Of a stretch of 15,453 bases of DNA, positions 6,699 to 14,845 are shown piece by piece. Below the pieces are notes generated by a model. It had not been told where the DNA came from. It saw only the letters and a list, made by a program, of their open reading frames with translations, and did no database searches. Within the stretch, counting starts at the first letter, position 1; every line of letters starts with the position of its first letter. This DNA comes from Burkholderiaceae bacterium (GTDB lineage: Bacteria > Pseudomonadota > Gammaproteobacteria > Burkholderiales > Burkholderiaceae), in contig JAGOCV010000058.1 of the NCBI GenBank assembly GCA_017998575.1, positions 1-15,453 of the forward strand. The letters are read 5' to 3'. The position numbers and the translations under genes were made by a program.

Positions 6699-7803
6699 AT
6701 GGACGCAGAACGCATCAACACCATCGGCAACAACCTCTCGGATCTGGCGGCGCGCACCGCGGATCTACGGAGGTATCTTTGACTACGATGCCAAAGCCGA
6801 CCGCCTGAGGACCGTCAACGCCTCGCTCGAAGATCCCGCCGTCTGGAACGATCCCAAGAAAGCGCAGGAGCTGGGCAAGGAGAAGAAGTCGCTCGACGAC
6901 GTGGTGGTCACGCTCGAGCGCCTGACCGCCGAGCTGGCCGACAACGCCGAGCTCTTCGAGATGAGCCGGGAAGAAGGCGACGAGGCCGGCCTGCTCACCA
7001 TCGAAGCCGAAGCGGCAAAGCTCGCGGCCGACGTGGAGCGGCTTGAGTTCCGCCGCATGTTCGCCAACCCGGCCGACCCGCTCAACTGCTTCCTGGACAT
7101 CCAGGCCGGCGCCGGCGGCACCGAGGCCTGCGACTGGGCCAGCATGCTGTTGCGCCAGTATCTCAAGTACGCCGAGCGCAAGGGCTTCAAGGCCGAGGTC
7201 GAGGATGAAACCGCGGGCGACACCGCCGGCATCAAGGGCGCCACCATCCGCATCGAGGGCGAGTACGCCTTCGGCTTCCTGCGCACCGAGACCGGCGTGC
7301 ACCGCCTGGTGCGCAAGAGCCCGTTCGACAGCTCGGGTGGCCGCCATACCAGCTTCGCCAGCGTGTTCGTCTACCCGGAAATCGACGACTCCATCGAGAT
7401 CAACATCAACCCGGCCGACGTGCGCACCGACACCTTCCGCGCTTCCGGCGCGGGCGGCCAGCACATCAACAAGACCGACTCGGCCGTGCGCCTGACGCAC
7501 ATTCCCACGGGTATCGTGGTGCAGTGCCAGGACGGCCGCAGCCAGCACAGCAACCGCGACGTCGCCTGGCAGCGCCTGCGTTCGCGCCTGTACGACCACG
7601 AGATGCGCAAGCGCCAGGAAGAGCAGCAGAAGCTGGAAGACACCAAGACCGACGTCGGCTGGGGCCACCAGATCCGCAGCTACGTGCTGGACAACAGCCG
7701 CATCAAGGACCTGCGCACCGGGGTGGAAATCTCGGCCACGCAGAAGGTGCTCGACGGCGACCTCGACGCCTTCATCGAAGCCTCACTCAAGCAGGGCGTC
7801 TGA
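6699..7803 (+). CDS. prfB: peptide chain release factor 2, expressed by programmed +1 frameshift
   Basis: RF2 recognises UGA and UAA stop codons and triggers peptide release on the ribosome. The first 27 codons run from the ATG to CTT at 6777-6779 and meet an in-frame TGA at 6780-6782. Skipping one base continues as GAC from 6781 for 340 codons to the TGA at 7801, giving 367 residues, close to E. coli's 365. The stop-recognition motif SPF is at residues 207-209 and the catalytic GGQ at 252-254, preceded by Ala-Gly-Ala-type residues as in most bacteria. [27 protein letters not shown] is the normal RF2 N-terminus in two pieces. pepN follows after 26 bp; the common neighbour lysS is not here. 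An apparent shorter gene starting at 6901 is only the downstream part. Confidence 0.97.
6769..6783 (+). promoter_or_regulatory. prfB autoregulatory +1 frameshift site
   Basis: An internal Shine-Dalgarno GGAGG (6769-6773), a 3-base spacer TAT, the slippery CTT, then TGA followed by C (6780-6783) reproduce the E. coli layout, where the element is AGGGGGTATCTTTGAC. When RF2 is scarce, slow termination at TGA lets tRNA-Leu slip +1 and more RF2 is made. Confidence 0.97.
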
Positions 7804-7829
7804 GCCCTCAACAACACGGAGAACGCCCC

Positions 7830-10529
7830 ATGCTGCTCTCGCGCGACGGACAACAACCCGCGGTGATCCGCCGGGAAGACTACGCCCCACCCGCCTACTG
7901 GATCGACACGGTCGAGCTGACGTTCGACCTCGACCCGGCCAAGACCCGCGTTCTCAACCGCATGACGCTGCGTCGCAATGCGGATGCCGCGCCGGGCCCG
8001 TTGCGGCTGGATGGCGAGGAGCTCAACCTCGCGCGCGTGCTGGTCAACGGCCAGGGCACCTCGTTCCGCATGGATGGCGAGCAACTCGTGCTCGAGCAGT
8101 TGCCCACGGGTGACGAGCCGTTCCAGCTCGAGATCTTCACCACCTGCTGCCCGGCGAAGAACACCAAGCTGATGGGGCTGTACACCAGCAACGACTCGTT
8201 CTTCACCCAGTGCGAGGCCGAAGGCTTCCGCCGCATCACGTACTTCCTCGACCGTCCCGACGTGATGGCGATGTACACCGTCACCCTGCGCGCCGACAAG
8301 AAGGCCTACCCGGTGCTGCTGTCCAACGGCAACCTGGTCGAACAGGGCGATCTGGACGGCGGCCGGCACTTCGCGAAGTGGGTCGATCCGCACCGCAAGC
8401 CCTGCTACCTGTTCGCACTGGTGGCCGGCAAGCTGGTGGCGCGCGAGCAGCGCATCACGGCGCGCTCGGGCACCGACCACCTGCTGCAGGTGTTCGTTCG
8501 CCCGGGCGATCTCGACAAGACCGAACACGCGATGAACTCCCTCATGGCCAGCGTGGCCTGGGACGAGGCCCGCTTCGGCCTGCCGCTCGATCTGGAGCGC
8601 TTCATGATCGTCGCCACCAGCGACTTCAACATGGGCGCGATGGAGAACAAGGGCCTGAACATCTTCAACACGAAGTACGTCCTGGCCAACCAGGCCACGG
8701 CCACCGACACCGACTACGCCAACATCGAGAGCGTGGTGGGCCACGAGTACTTCCACAACTGGACGGGCAACCGCGTCACCTGCCGCGACTGGTTCCAGCT
8801 CTCGCTCAAGGAAGGCCTCACCGTCTTCCGCGACCAGGAGTTCAGCCAGGACCTGGCCGGCGAGGCTTCGGCCCGCGCCGTCAAGCGCATCGAAGACGTC
8901 CGTGTGCTGCGCACTGCCCAGTTCCCCGAGGACGCTGGCCCGATGGCGCATCCGGTGCGGCCCGACAGCTACATCGAGATCAACAACTTCTACACCGTCA
9001 CGATCTACGAGAAGGGCTCCGAAGTCGTGCGCATGCAGCAGACGCTGGTGGGCCGCGAGGGTTTCGAGCGCGGCATGAAGCTCTACTTCGAGCGCCATGA
9101 CGGCCACGCCGTGACCTGCGACGACTTCGCCCAGGCCATCGCCGATGCCAACCCCGACTCTGACCTCGCACGCCTGCTGCCGCAGTTCAAGCGCTGGTAC
9201 AGCCAGGCCGGCACGCCGCGCGTGAAGGCCACGGGCCACCATGATGCCGCCGCGCGCACCTACACGCTCACGCTGGAGCAAAGCTGCGCGCCCACGCCGG
9301 GCCAGCCGACCAAGGAGCCGTTCGTGATCCCGGTCACGCTGGGCCTGCTGTCGGCCGACGGCGCAGCCCTGCCGCTGCGCCTGTCGCACTGGACGGCGCC
9401 CGAGGCCGGCTCGCGCACCTTCGTGCTCACGCAGCCCAGCGAGACCTTCGTCTTCGCCGACCTCGATGCCGAGCCCGTGCCCTCGTTGCTGCGCGGTTTC
9501 TCGGCACCGGTGCTGCTCGACGTGGACTACACCGACGCCCAGCTGCTCACGCTGCTGGCGCACGACACCGACCCGTTCAACCGCTGGGAAGCCGGTCAGC
9601 GTCTGGCACTGCGCCGCGCGCTGGCGGCCATCGGCGCGGGCGGTGCCGTGCCGGCCGAGCCGCTCGACGCCGCTTTCGTCGAGGCCATGCGCGACGTGCT
9701 GCGCGACGGTGGGCTCGATGCAGCGTTCAAGGAGCTGGCCCTCACGCTGCCCTCCGAGGGCTACATCGCCGAGCAGCTCGACGTCGTCGATCCGCAGCGC
9801 GTCCATGCCGTGCGCGAAGCCATGCGCACGCAGCTTGCCGTGGCCCTGCAGGCCGACTGGGCCCAGGCCTGGGAGGCGAACAAGGACACCGGCGCCTACC
9901 GGCCCGATCCCGTCTCCAGCGGCCGGCGTGCGCTCGCCGGCCTGTCGCTCACGTTCCTTTGCATCGCGGCCCGCGAATCGGGCGACACCGTCTGGCCCGG
10001 CCGCGCGCTGCAACGCTTCAAGGACGCGGGCAACATGACCGACCGCTTCAACGCGCTGTCGGCGCTGGTCTCCAGCGGCCAGCCGCTGGCGCAGCAGGCA
10101 CTGGCCCGCTTCCACGCGCTGTTCAAGGACGAAGCGCTGGTACTCGACAAGTGGTTCGCGCTGCAGGCCGGCCGCCCCGATCGTGATGGCGACGTGCTCC
10201 CGGCCGTGAAGGCCCTGCTCAAGCACCCCGACTTCAGCATCAAGAACCCCAACCGCGCGCGCAGCGTGATCTTCAGCTACTGCAGCGCCAATCCGGGCGC
10301 ATTCCATCGCCCCGACGCGGCGGGTTACGTGTTCTGGAGCGACCGCGTGATCGAGCTGGATGCCATCAACCCGCAGGTGGCCGCGCGCCTGGCCCGCGCC
10401 CTTGATCGCTGGAAGAAGCTGGCCGAGCCCTACCGCACCGCCGCGCGCGAAGCCATCGCCCGCGTGGCTGCCCGCGCCGACCTCTCCAACGACGTGCGCG
10501 AAGTCGTCACGCGCGCCCTGGCCGATTGA
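7830..10529 (+). CDS. pepN: aminopeptidase N (M1 family metallopeptidase)
   Basis: PepN removes N-terminal residues from peptides in the cytoplasm and serves late steps of protein turnover. The 899-residue product has the M1 exopeptidase motif GAMEN at 269-273 and the zinc motif HEYFH at 305-309, with the third ligand Glu at E328 in LKEGLT, spacing equal to E. coli PepN (HEXXH 297-301, E320). The C-terminal half (about 540-899) matches the DUF3458-type helical domains, ending in a family-typical region. The start at 7830 is preceded by GGAG with an 8-base spacer and gives the expected N-terminus [18 protein letters not shown]; the frame is open upstream through prfB but that is shadow. fbp starts 8 bp after its stop. 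A 951-codon antisense frame opposite it is a codon-bias artefact. Confidence 0.97.
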   Translation: MLLSRDGQQPAVIRREDYAPPAYWIDTVELTFDLDPAKTRVLNRMTLRRNADAAPGPLRLDGEELNLARVLVNGQGTSFRMDGEQLVLEQLPTGDEPFQLEIFTTCCPAKNTKLMGLYTSNDSFFTQCEAEGFRRITYFLDRPDVMAMYTVTLRADKKAYPVLLSNGNLVEQGDLDGGRHFAKWVDPHRKPCYLFALVAGKLVAREQRITARSGTDHLLQVFVRPGDLDKTEHAMNSLMASVAWDEARFGLPLDLERFMIVATSDFNMGAMENKGLNIFNTKYVLANQATATDTDYANIESVVGHEYFHNWTGNRVTCRDWFQLSLKEGLTVFRDQEFSQDLAGEASARAVKRIEDVRVLRTAQFPEDAGPMAHPVRPDSYIEINNFYTVTIYEKGSEVVRMQQTLVGREGFERGMKLYFERHDGHAVTCDDFAQAIADANPDSDLARLLPQFKRWYSQAGTPRVKATGHHDAAARTYTLTLEQSCAPTPGQPTKEPFVIPVTLGLLSADGAALPLRLSHWTAPEAGSRTFVLTQPSETFVFADLDAEPVPSLLRGFSAPVLLDVDYTDAQLLTLLAHDTDPFNRWEAGQRLALRRALAAIGAGGAVPAEPLDAAFVEAMRDVLRDGGLDAAFKELALTLPSEGYIAEQLDVVDPQRVHAVREAMRTQLAVALQADWAQAWEANKDTGAYRPDPVSSGRRALAGLSLTFLCIAARESGDTVWPGRALQRFKDAGNMTDRFNALSALVSSGQPLAQQALARFHALFKDEALVLDKWFALQAGRPDRDGDVLPAVKALLKHPDFSIKNPNRARSVIFSYCSANPGAFHRPDAAGYVFWSDRVIELDAINPQVAARLARALDRWKKLAEPYRTAAREAIARVAARADLSNDVREVVTRALAD

Positions 10530-10537
10530 GAACATCC

Positions 10538-11548
10538 ATGTCCCAGAAAATCTCCCTCACCCGCTACCTGGTCGAGCAGCAACGCATCGACGGTCACATC
10601 CCCTCCGAGCTGCGACTGCTGCTCGAAGTGGTGGCCCGCGCCTGCAAGGGCATCAGCCAGGCTGTCAGCAAGGGTGCGCTCGGCGGCGTGCTCGGTACCG
10701 CCGAGAGCGAGAACGTGCAGGGCGAAGTTCAGAAGAAGCTCGACATCATCGCCAACGAAGTGCTGATCGAAGCCAACGAATGGGGCGGCCACCTGGCCGC
10801 CATGGCCAGCGAGGAGATGGACAGCATCTATCTCGTGCCCAACCGCTATCCGCAGGGCGAATACCTGCTGCTGTTCGATCCGCTCGACGGCTCCAGCAAC
10901 ATCGACGTGAACGTGAGCATCGGCACCATCTTCTCGGTGCTCAGAAAACCCGAGGGCCATCCCGGCGTGACGGAAGAAGACTTCCTGCAGGCCGGCAGCC
11001 GCCAGGTCGCGGCCGGCTACTGCATCTACGGCCCGCAGACCACGCTGGTGCTGACCGTGGGCGATGGCGTGGCGATGTTCACGCTGGATCGCGAGCAGGG
11101 CTCGTTCGTGCTGGTGCAGGAGCACGTCACCATCCCGTCCGACACGAAGGAATTCGCGATCAACATGAGCAACATGCGCCACTGGGATGCTCCGGTGCGC
11201 CGCTACATCGACGAATGCCTGCAGGGCAAGGAAGGCCCGCGCGGCAAGGACTTCAACATGCGCTGGATCGCCAGCATGGTGGCCGACGTGCACCGCATCC
11301 TCACGCGCGGTGGCGTGTTCCTGTATCCATGGGACAAGCGCGAACCCGAGAAGGCCGGCAAGCTGCGCCTGATGTACGAGGCCAACCCGATGAGCTGGCT
11401 CGTCGAGCAGGCCGGCGGCGCCGCCACCAATGGCCGCGAGCGCATCCTGGACATCGCGCCCGAAAAGCTGCACCAGCGCGTGTCGGTCATCCTCGGCTCG
11501 AAGAATGAAGTCGAGCGCGTGACGCGCTACCACCTGGGCACCGACTGA
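10538..11548 (+). CDS. fbp: fructose-1,6-bisphosphatase class 1
   Basis: FBPase removes the 1-phosphate from fructose-1,6-bisphosphate, a cytoplasmic, Mg-dependent and essentially irreversible gluconeogenic step (also used in the Calvin cycle where present). The 336-residue sequence has the metal site segments E92/E93 (ASEEMD) and [20 protein letters not shown] (113 onward, D114 and D117 as ligands), the [14 protein letters not shown] core, the [13 protein letters not shown] segment (here [13 protein letters not shown]), and the C-terminal [20 protein letters not shown] with the Glu ligand. Length matches class I enzymes. The ATG is 8 bp after the pepN stop; an upstream in-frame TTG overlapping that stop would add four residues, but [11 protein letters not shown] is the usual N-terminus. 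The only partner in sight is pepN; no Calvin-cycle genes are in the window. Confidence 0.97.
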   Translation: MSQKISLTRYLVEQQRIDGHIPSELRLLLEVVARACKGISQAVSKGALGGVLGTAESENVQGEVQKKLDIIANEVLIEANEWGGHLAAMASEEMDSIYLVPNRYPQGEYLLLFDPLDGSSNIDVNVSIGTIFSVLRKPEGHPGVTEEDFLQAGSRQVAAGYCIYGPQTTLVLTVGDGVAMFTLDREQGSFVLVQEHVTIPSDTKEFAINMSNMRHWDAPVRRYIDECLQGKEGPRGKDFNMRWIASMVADVHRILTRGGVFLYPWDKREPEKAGKLRLMYEANPMSWLVEQAGGAATNGRERILDIAPEKLHQRVSVILGSKNEVERVTRYHLGTD

Positions 11549-11555
11549 CGGGGCC

Positions 11556-11575
11556 GCCGCAGCCAGCGCTGCGGC
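11556..11575. terminator. stem-loop between convergent fbp and the histidine kinase gene
   Basis: GCCGCAGC and GCTGCGGC form a perfect 8-bp stem around a CAGC loop and fill most of the 27-bp convergent gap. Position suggests a bidirectional terminator, but neither side has a U tract, so it could depend on Rho or only protect 3' ends. Confidence 0.5.
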
Positions 11576-13822
11576 TCAGTGGCGCCCGGGCGCTTCCGTC
11601 GATGCCCCGCGCGGCGGCGCCGGCCATTCCACACGCACCTCGGCCCCGCCGGCCGGCCGGCGCAGGAACTGGATGCGCCCGCCGATGGCACGTGCGCGCG
11701 CCAGCATCGAGCGCATGCCCACGCCCGCGTCCTCACCCGACAGGCTCGCAGTGGAAAACCCCGATCCGTTGTCGCAGATCGACAGCCGCAGGCGGGCCCC
11801 GCGCCGGCTCAGCACGATCTCCAGATGCGAGGCGCGGCCATGGCGCACGGCATTGGCCAGTGCCTCCTGCGCGATGCGGTAGAGGTGGCTGCCCGTCTCG
11901 GAGGACACGGCCTCCACGTCGCCCTGCGTGGCGAATTCGCACGACGCTCCACGCCCGCGCGAGAAATCGCTGGCCAGCCGTTCCATCGCACGCCAGAACG
12001 CGCCGGGGTGGTCGCTCACGGGCATCAGGCCGCGCGCGAGAGCGCGCGTCACTTCCACCGCCGATTGCACCTGCGCGAGCGCCAGATCGATCTGCCCTGC
12101 CAGCTGGGGCGTTCCGCCTGCCAGCGCGCGCGTGCCGCCCAGCACCAATGAGAGCGCCGCCAGCTCGGAGCCGAGCGAGTCGTGCAGTTCCTGAGCGATG
12201 TGCGTCTGCTGGGCCTCCAGCTCCGTGACCAGCACATGCTCGAAGCGCAACTGCGTCGAATCGAGCAGCTGACGCGCCTGCGCCACTTCCTGCTGAACCT
12301 GGCGCCACGGGCTCATGTCGCGCAGGAACACCGCGAACAGACGACGATTGTCGATGTAGACCTCGCTGAACGAGATCTCGACCGGAAACTCCTCGCCGTT
12401 GCGGCGGCGCCCCGTGGAGGACATGCGGCGCCAGCGGGACGCCGCAGCATGGCCGGGCAAAGGCCGCTCGAACACCCAGGTGCCCCCCAGAGTGGATGGA
12501 CCGGGCTGTAGCAGCGTCACGTTGGCACCGATGGCCTCGCTTACCGGCACGCCGAAGATCGTCTCGACGGCGCGGTTGGCGAACTGGATCATGTCCTGCT
12601 CGTCCACGACGATCACCACGTCGCTGGCGGCCTCGAAGACACCCCGCAGCAGCGCCTCGCTGGCGCGCAGCGCAGCCTGCGCTTCCACGCGCGTGTGGAT
12701 GTCGGTGAGCGCGCCGCTCAGGCGCTGCGGCGCGCGTCCGTCCTGCTCCAGGATGCGGCCCCGGACGTGGAACCAGCGATACGACGTCACACCGGTGCGC
12801 AGCCGTACCTCGACATCGAGCGAGGCGGCACGCCCCGCGAGGTGCAGGCGCAGCGCCCGGCGGAAGCGCGCGGCATCGCGCGGATGCAGCATGCGCCACA
12901 TCTCCGGTGCACGACGCGGCCCGGTGGAGCGCGGCCAGCCCATCAGCTCGCGCAGATGGTCGGAATGGAACAGCAGGCGGCGATTGAAATCCCAGTCCCA
13001 GAAACCATCGCTCGATCCGCGCGTGGCCAGCTCGAGCCGCTGCGACAGCTCGCGCAGACTGCGCTCGACCTGCCGCCCCCGAGAGAGCACGGTTCGGGAG
13101 AGCTGCACGCCCAGCAGGATCAGCACCAGCGCCAGCACGATCTGCGACGCGAACAGCATGTACGCGGCATCGCGTGCCGTGCGCGAGATGGCGCCCGAGA
13201 AGCCTTCGCTCAGCGGCTCGATGCGCGCGACCGACTCGGCCACTTCGCGGCGCGCCTGCAGCACGGCTGGCGAGTCGGGGCGGGCACCGCGCTCGTAGGC
13301 CACGCGCAGTTGTTGCGCCGCCTCCTGGATCCGGTCGCGGGGCGCGTCGCTCCGGGCCCAGAGCGCGACGGCCGTGGAAAAGTTCTTCTGCCGCTGGAGC
13401 AGCCGGAACATCACGATGATTTCGGTGATGTCTTCAGGCGCAATGCGCGCGGCATGCAGTGCGTGGCGCGCCGTGAAGTAGTTGGGCTGATCCTTTTCCA
13501 GCTCACGCCGGGCGCGGGCGGCCTCCATCGGCGCCAGGATCTCGGCCTCGTAGGCCGCGTAGAACACGGAGTCACCCGAATCCGCATAGCGCGCGAGCTG
13601 CGCCACGGCGTTGCGATGCGCCTTGGAAACAACCGCCTCGGCCGACACGTAGGCACGGGCCGCAGTGAGCAGCCAGACGCACGCACCGCTCATCGCCAGC
13701 AGCACGACCACCATGGCCACCTGTGGCCACGTCAGCCGCAGCACGTCCCGATACAGAGGACGTGGCGGCACCCGCCGCCGGCCAGGCCGGCTCGCTGGCA
13801 GCGGCGGCTGGGTGTCGTTCAT
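11576..13822 (-). CDS. membrane sensor histidine kinase, two PAS domains, HisKA_3 (NarX/NarL type)
   Basis: The 748-residue protein has a transmembrane helix at about 34-53, a helical, probably periplasmic region of some 165 residues that I do not recognise, and a second helix at about 221-241. Two PAS domains follow (about 262-375, with FWDWDFNRRLLFHSD and YRWFHVRGR; about 390-502, with DVVIVVDEQDMIQFANRAVETIFG). The dimerisation domain has the phospho-acceptor H547 (AQELHDSLGSE); the HATPase domain shows N657 (QEALANAVRHG), D684-NGSGF and GVGMRSM (700-706). The Gln of the HDxxxQ phosphatase motif is Ser (S552). It diverges from the NarL-type regulator at 14010, which is therefore the likely partner. 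Signal unknown. The start ATG is 11 bases after GAGGA, a long but usable spacing. Confidence 0.92.
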   Translation of the reverse strand: MNDTQPPLPASRPGRRRVPPRPLYRDVLRLTWPQVAMVVVLLAMSGACVWLLTAARAYVSAEAVVSKAHRNAVAQLARYADSGDSVFYAAYEAEILAPMEAARARRELEKDQPNYFTARHALHAARIAPEDITEIIVMFRLLQRQKNFSTAVALWARSDAPRDRIQEAAQQLRVAYERGARPDSPAVLQARREVAESVARIEPLSEGFSGAISRTARDAAYMLFASQIVLALVLILLGVQLSRTVLSRGRQVERSLRELSQRLELATRGSSDGFWDWDFNRRLLFHSDHLRELMGWPRSTGPRRAPEMWRMLHPRDAARFRRALRLHLAGRAASLDVEVRLRTGVTSYRWFHVRGRILEQDGRAPQRLSGALTDIHTRVEAQAALRASEALLRGVFEAASDVVIVVDEQDMIQFANRAVETIFGVPVSEAIGANVTLLQPGPSTLGGTWVFERPLPGHAAASRWRRMSSTGRRRNGEEFPVEISFSEVYIDNRRLFAVFLRDMSPWRQVQQEVAQARQLLDSTQLRFEHVLVTELEAQQTHIAQELHDSLGSELAALSLVLGGTRALAGGTPQLAGQIDLALAQVQSAVEVTRALARGLMPVSDHPGAFWRAMERLASDFSRGRGASCEFATQGDVEAVSSETGSHLYRIAQEALANAVRHGRASHLEIVLSRRGARLRLSICDNGSGFSTASLSGEDAGVGMRSMLARARAIGGRIQFLRRPAGGAEVRVEWPAPPRGASTEAPGRH

Positions 13823-13877
13823 CGCGTTCGCGGTCCTCGCACTGTTTCCGCCCCTCCCCTCTAACCGAGACCTTCCG

Positions 13878-13897
13878 TTACAACCCGCCGGTTGTAA
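13878..13897. promoter_or_regulatory. palindromic operator-like site near the kinase gene
   Basis: TTACAACCCGCCGGTTGTAA has perfect 8-base arms (TTACAACC/GGTTGTAA) around CGCC and is symmetric at 18 of 20 positions. It lies 55 bp upstream of the kinase start in the divergent region. AT-rich arms in a GC-rich genome favour a protein-binding site; the neighbouring LuxR-type regulator is the obvious candidate, by inference only. Confidence 0.6.
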
Positions 13898-13911
13898 GAC
13901 AAGCCCAGTCT

Positions 13912-13922
13912 GCTTGGCAAGC
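13912..13922. promoter_or_regulatory. short palindrome in the centre of the divergent region
   Basis: GCTTG and CAAGC flank a central G. A further CAAGC lies at 13900-13904, so the element has three half-site copies in alternating orientation between the two larger palindromes. It may be chance. Confidence 0.3.
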
Positions 13923-13934
13923 GATTCGCCGCCG

Positions 13935-13952
13935 CTAGGTACAGGTACCTAG
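13935..13952. promoter_or_regulatory. palindromic operator-like site near the response regulator gene
   Basis: CTAGGTACAGGTACCTAG has perfect 8-base arms (CTAGGTAC/GTACCTAG) around AG and lies 57 bp upstream of the regulator start. The TAC-ended half-sites face each other at the centre, the reverse of the NarL 7-2-7 arrangement, so binding by a NarL-like protein is possible but not shown. Confidence 0.6.
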
Positions 13953-13968
13953 GCGAGTGGTAACAAAA

Positions 13969-14013
13969 ATGCATTCATCCGCCGGTGCGCCCGCTATTCT
14001 CTGCAGGCCATGA
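13969..14013 (+). CDS. possible 14-codon leader ORF overlapping the regulator start
   Basis: An ATG after an A-rich stretch (GGTAACAAAA) opens MHSSAGAPAILCRP and stops at a TGA that overlaps the regulator's ATG as ATGA. Such overlap is typical of translational coupling. No good Shine-Dalgarno sequence precedes it, and a -10-like TATTCT at 13995-14000 lies inside it, which would put transcription start downstream of this ATG. Translation is therefore doubtful. Confidence 0.25.
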   Translation: MHSSAGAPAILCRP

Positions 14014-14669
14014 GTGCCGACAAGCCTGCTGCCCTGCCCTCCGTGTTCATCCTGGACGACCACGACATCGTGCGTTTCGGCCTGGCGACCCTGCTCGCCA
14101 CCAGCGGCCAGGTGCATGTGATCGGCTCCGCGTCCAACCTGACGGCAGGCCTGGAGCAGATCCACCAGCTGCAGCCCGACCTGGTGATCAGCGACATGTC
14201 GATGGACGACTCCAAAGGCCTCGACACCGTCCGCGCCGTCGTGCAGGCCCAGGCGCCACGTGGCGTGCTCATCGTGTCGATGCACGACGAGGTGCTTTAT
14301 GGCGAGCAGGTGCTCTCCCTGGGCGCGCGCGGCTATCTGATGAAAGAGACCGCCTATGCGCACGTGCTGCCCGCAGCCCATCACATCCTGGAGGGCGGCA
14401 CCTGGGTGAGCCCGGCCATGAACAGCCGGCTGCTCAGCCGCCTCTCGCGCCGTGCCGCCGGAGCCGCCACGCGGACTGGCGAATCCGCGCTGACGACGCG
14501 CGAGATCGAAGTGCTGGAGAAGCTCGGCAAAGGCAAGACCACCAAGGAGATTGCCTACGAACTGGAGCTGAGTTCGCGCACGGTGGATATCCACCGCGCC
14601 AACATCAAGCGCAAGCTCGGGCTGCGCAGTGCAGCCGAGCTGATGGCGTATTCGCTGTCGCGCACCTGA
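14010..14669 (+). CDS. NarL/FixJ-family response regulator with LuxR-type HTH
   Basis: The 219-residue protein has an N-terminal receiver (about 11-128) with acidic pair D16-D17 (ILDDHD), phospho-acceptor D62 (LVISDMSMDD), switch residue S90 (LIVSMHDE) and K112 (GYLMKET). A linker leads to a LuxR-type HTH (about 158-216: LTTREIEVLEKLGKGKTTKEIA ... RTVDIHRANIK in two stretches), the DNA-binding domain typical of this family. After D62 the usual M-P is M-D, so the conserved Pro is absent. It is transcribed away from the kinase gene and is its probable partner; the shared region with two palindromes suggests autoregulation. The ribosome binding site is weak (GCAGG). Target genes are unknown. Confidence 0.94.
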   Translation: MSADKPAALPSVFILDDHDIVRFGLATLLATSGQVHVIGSASNLTAGLEQIHQLQPDLVISDMSMDDSKGLDTVRAVVQAQAPRGVLIVSMHDEVLYGEQVLSLGARGYLMKETAYAHVLPAAHHILEGGTWVSPAMNSRLLSRLSRRAAGAATRTGESALTTREIEVLEKLGKGKTTKEIAYELELSSRTVDIHRANIKRKLGLRSAAELMAYSLSRT

Positions 14670-14677
14670 GTCTGGTT

Positions 14678-14694
14678 GCGGGGGCTTGCCCCGC
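14678..14694 (+). terminator. possible stem-loop after the response regulator gene
   Basis: GCGGGG and CCCCGC form a 6-bp stem around GCTTG, 8 bases after the regulator's stop codon. There is no U tract. It overlaps the region where a -35 box for the tRNA promoter would lie. Confidence 0.35.
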
Positions 14695-14710
14695 GCCGCG
14701 ATTAATTGGC

Positions 14711-14716
14711 TATAAT
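14711..14716 (+). promoter_or_regulatory. -10 box of the tRNA-Thr promoter
   Basis: A perfect TATAAT lies 13 bases before the mature tRNA 5' end and is followed by CGCGGGC, a GC-rich discriminator typical of stable RNA promoters under stringent control. The -35 is unclear: TTGCCC at 14686-14691 would leave a long 19-base spacer. Confidence 0.75.
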
Positions 14717-14729
14717 CGCGGGCTTACCA

Positions 14730-14805
14730 GCCGGTGTAGCTCAGTCGGTAGAGCAGCTCATTCGTAATGAGAAGGTCGGGTGTTCGATTCATCTCTCCGG
14801 CACCA
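14730..14805 (+). tRNA. tRNA-Thr (anticodon CGT)
   Basis: The 76-base gene encodes its own CCA and folds as a cloverleaf: D-arm GCTCAGTCGGTAGAGC, anticodon loop TTCGTAA with CGT in the centre (reads ACG), variable AGGTC, T-arm GGGTG/CATCT around TTCGATT. The acceptor stem GCCGGTG pairs with CTCCGGC except for a U-U mismatch at 6-67. The identity agrees with E. coli tRNA-Thr(CGU), which shares the ATTCGTAAT loop region. Confidence 0.96.
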
Positions 14806-14809
14806 ATAG

Positions 14810-14845
14810 AAGCCCCTGATTCGCAAGAGTCAGGGGCTTTTCTCA
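14810..14845 (+). terminator. intrinsic terminator of the tRNA-Thr transcript
   Basis: AAGCCCCTGA (14810-14819) and TCAGGGGCTT (14830-14839) form a perfect 10-bp stem with a 10-base loop, followed by TTTTCTC. It starts 4 bases after the CCA end. This is the only clear Rho-independent terminator in the window. Confidence 0.9.

Noticed and set aside
7524..7829. Upstream extension of pepN through the end of prfB
   Set aside because: Out of frame with prfB and low-complexity; the ATG at 7830 has GGAG at the right distance and the family N-terminus.
7680..10535. 951-codon open frame on the minus strand opposite pepN
   Set aside because: High GC and codon bias of pepN keep the opposite frame open. 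The product is His/Gly/Val-rich, has no recognisable domain, and pepN has all its catalytic motifs on the plus strand.
10526..10537. TTG start for fbp overlapping the pepN stop
   Set aside because: Would add only four residues with no better ribosome binding site; the ATG at 10538 gives the usual [11 protein letters not shown] start.
10430..11533. 367-codon minus-strand frame opposite fbp
   Set aside because: Shadow of fbp; composition typical of antisense frames in GC-rich DNA.
12695..13864. 389-codon plus-strand frame inside the kinase region
   Set aside because: Antisense shadow of the histidine kinase, with low-complexity composition and no domain.
13935..13952. Quorum-sensing lux box
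   Set aside because: The sequence does not fit the ACCTG-n10-CAGGT pattern, and the adjacent LuxR-type protein has a receiver rather than an autoinducer domain.
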